A DNA stretch of 64,000 nucleotides from Stenotrophomonas nitritireducens (GTDB lineage Bacteria; Pseudomonadota; Gammaproteobacteria; Xanthomonadales; Xanthomonadaceae). Every line of letters begins with the position of its first letter. Position 1 is the stretch's first letter. The stretch spans positions 1 to 64,000 of the forward strand of contig NZ_LDJG01000024.1 of NCBI RefSeq assembly GCF_001431425.1, in the 5' to 3' direction. Positions 62,772 through 64,000 of the stretch are shown here, one piece after another. The notes beneath the pieces are model-generated. The model was given only the letters and a program-made list of their open reading frames with translations, made no database searches and was not told the origin of the DNA. A program made the translations under genes and the position numbers.

Positions 62772-63901
62772 CAGGCCCGGGCCTCGCTCATCATCGTGAT
62801 GAAGCGGTCGAACAGCGGCGCGACGTCTTGCGGACCGGGCGAGGCTTCCGGGTGGCCCTGGAAGGAGAACGCCGGCGCGTCGGTGCGCTCCACGCCCTGG
62901 ACGGTCTGGTCGAACAGCGAGCGCTGGGTGACCCGCAGGTTGGGCGGCAGCGTGCTTTCGTCGATGGCGAAGCCATGGTTCTGCGAGGTGATCATCACCC
63001 GGCCGCTGTCGATGTCCTGCACCGGGTGGTTGGCGCCGTGGTGGCCGTGGCCCATCTTCATGGTGCTCGCGCCCGAGGCCAGGCCGAGCAGCTGGTGGCC
63101 CAGGCAGATGCCGAAGGTGGGGAGTTTTCTGTCCACGAATTCCCGGATCGCGGCGATGGCGTAGTCGCACGGCTCCGGGTCGCCGGGGCCATTGGACAGG
63201 AACACGCCGTCGGGATTCATCGCCAGCACGTCCGCCGCCGGGGTCTGCGCCGGCACCACGGTGAGATCGCAGCCGCGCTCGGCGAGCATGCGCAGGATGT
63301 TGGCCTTCACCCCGAAGTCGTAGGCGACGACCTTGAATTTCGCCTCGGCCTGGACGAACTGGCCCTTGTCCAGGTCCAGCTGGCCCTGGGTCCACGGATA
63401 GGCCTTGCCGGTGCTGACCACCTTGGCCAGGTCCATGCCCTTCAGCCCGGGGAACTTGCGCGCCGCTTCCAGCGCCTTGTCCACGTCGATGTCCGGGCCG
63501 GCCATCAGCGCGCCGTTCTGGGCGCCGCGCTCGCGCAGGATGCGGGTCAGCTTGCGGGTGTCGATGCCGGCGATGGCGACCACGCCGCGCTGCTGCAGCC
63601 ACTCCGGCAGCGACTGCTGGTTGCGCCAGCTGCTGGGACGGCGCGGCACGTCGCGCACGATCAGGCCCGCGGCCCACACCTGCGCTGCCTCGTCGTCCTG
63701 CTCATTGGTGCCGGTGTTGCCGATGTGCGGGTACGTCAGGGTGATCATCTGCCTGGCGTAGGACGGATCGGTCAGCATTTCCTGGTAGCCGGTCATGGCG
63801 GTGTTGAACACCACCTCACCCACGGACAGGCCGGGCGCGCCTACGGATTCGCCCTCGAATACGGTGCCGTCTTCGAGCACGAGGATTGCGGCTTGGGTCA
63901 C
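62771..63901 (-). CDS. carA: Carbamoyl-phosphate synthase small subunit CarA
   Basis: CarA releases ammonia from glutamine for CarB. The 376-residue product starts at GTG 63901 (read [18 protein letters not shown]). The N-terminal small-chain domain includes [18 protein letters not shown]. The class I glutamine amidotransferase domain has the nucleophilic Cys in [16 protein letters not shown] and the oxyanion region [10 protein letters not shown], with the His-Glu pair in [10 protein letters not shown]. It is the first gene of the leftward transcript carA-DUF-carB-greA. The 99 bases upstream to the window end hold no gene; the promoter should be there. Confidence 0.98.
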   Translation of the reverse strand: MTQAAILVLEDGTVFEGESVGAPGLSVGEVVFNTAMTGYQEMLTDPSYARQMITLTYPHIGNTGTNEQDDEAAQVWAAGLIVRDVPRRPSSWRNQQSLPEWLQQRGVVAIAGIDTRKLTRILRERGAQNGALMAGPDIDVDKALEAARKFPGLKGMDLAKVVSTGKAYPWTQGQLDLDKGQFVQAEAKFKVVAYDFGVKANILRMLAERGCDLTVVPAQTPAADVLAMNPDGVFLSNGPGDPEPCDYAIAAIREFVDRKLPTFGICLGHQLLGLASGASTMKMGHGHHGANHPVQDIDSGRVMITSQNHGFAIDESTLPPNLRVTQRSLFDQTVQGVERTDAPAFSFQGHPEASPGPQDVAPLFDRFITMMSEARA

Positions 63902-64000
63902 GGGAATCTCACTTTGGCTACCGAGGGGGCTCCGAAGCCACGCCTGCGCTCACGGCAAAAACCGGTTGCAAAAAAGCGCGGACGGCGGTGTGAAACCGGT

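Overview
The window is chromosomal DNA from a GC-rich gammaproteobacterium of the Xanthomonadaceae. The inference rests on the DSF quorum-sensing (rpf) locus next to lysS, prfB, recJ, greA and carAB, on GTAG-headed REP-like palindromes of the kind described in Stenotrophomonas, and on protein similarity throughout. Pseudoxanthomonas, Stenotrophomonas and Lysobacter relatives are all possible; the genus cannot be fixed from sequence alone.

Layout. (1) 1-14.8 kb is a chemotaxis and c-di-GMP block on the + strand: the 3' end of one MCP, three complete MCPs, a YcgR-like PilZ protein, cheW, a small secreted OB-fold-like protein, then the tightly overlapping cheR-cheD-cheB and a DosP-like PAS/GGDEF/EAL protein. 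The kinase cheA, cheY and cheZ are not here. (2) 15-16.9 kb holds a YggS-type PLP homeostasis protein and a membrane-anchored Mrr-like nuclease-fold protein. (3) 17-24.6 kb is a complete histidine utilisation locus: hutF-hutC on the - strand, divergent from hutI-hutH-hutG-hutU, with a HutC-type operator palindrome between the arms. It encodes the five-step route through formimidoylglutamate, formylglutamate and glutamate. (4) 24.7-39.4 kb is accessory: a second Mrr-like membrane protein, DoxX, a CocE-type hydrolase, a NYN/OST-HTH protein, a GNAT, an Lpp-like lipoprotein beside an L,D-transpeptidase, a serine beta-lactamase-like hydrolase, an S9D peptidase, a diguanylate cyclase, an OmpA-type lipoprotein and a small lipoprotein. 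Two stretches without recognisable genes lie here (30.9-31.6 and 32.7-33.6 kb). (5) 39.5-58.3 kb is the rpf region: rpfB-rpfF on + converge on rpfG-rpfC on -, with lysS and prfB upstream of rpfG. Then come two tandem PPC-domain proteins, a membrane LytTR regulator (RpfD-like), two paralogous acyltransferases, recJ and rpfE. (6) 58.4-63.9 kb is greA, carB, a small secreted protein and carA, all on -.

How the genes work together. RpfF makes the DSF fatty-acid signal, RpfB handles fatty acyl-CoA, RpfC senses DSF, and RpfG degrades c-di-GMP. The window also holds a diguanylate cyclase, a probable EAL phosphodiesterase and a PilZ effector beside the chemotaxis genes, so motility and quorum-sensing control of c-di-GMP sit close together.

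Most notable observations: a decayed, frameshifted second copy of the recJ 3' end between two paralogous acyltransferases (a fossil tandem duplication); the intact RF2 autoregulatory frameshift; a possible haem-ligating His in the DosP-like protein; two differently built membrane-anchored Mrr-like proteins; ~89-bp composite REP arrays at two sites; and a 16-base motif shared by the regions upstream of rpfF and rpfG. I did not find a convincing wholly new multi-gene system; the Mrr-like membrane proteins and the tandem PPC proteins are the least understood parts.
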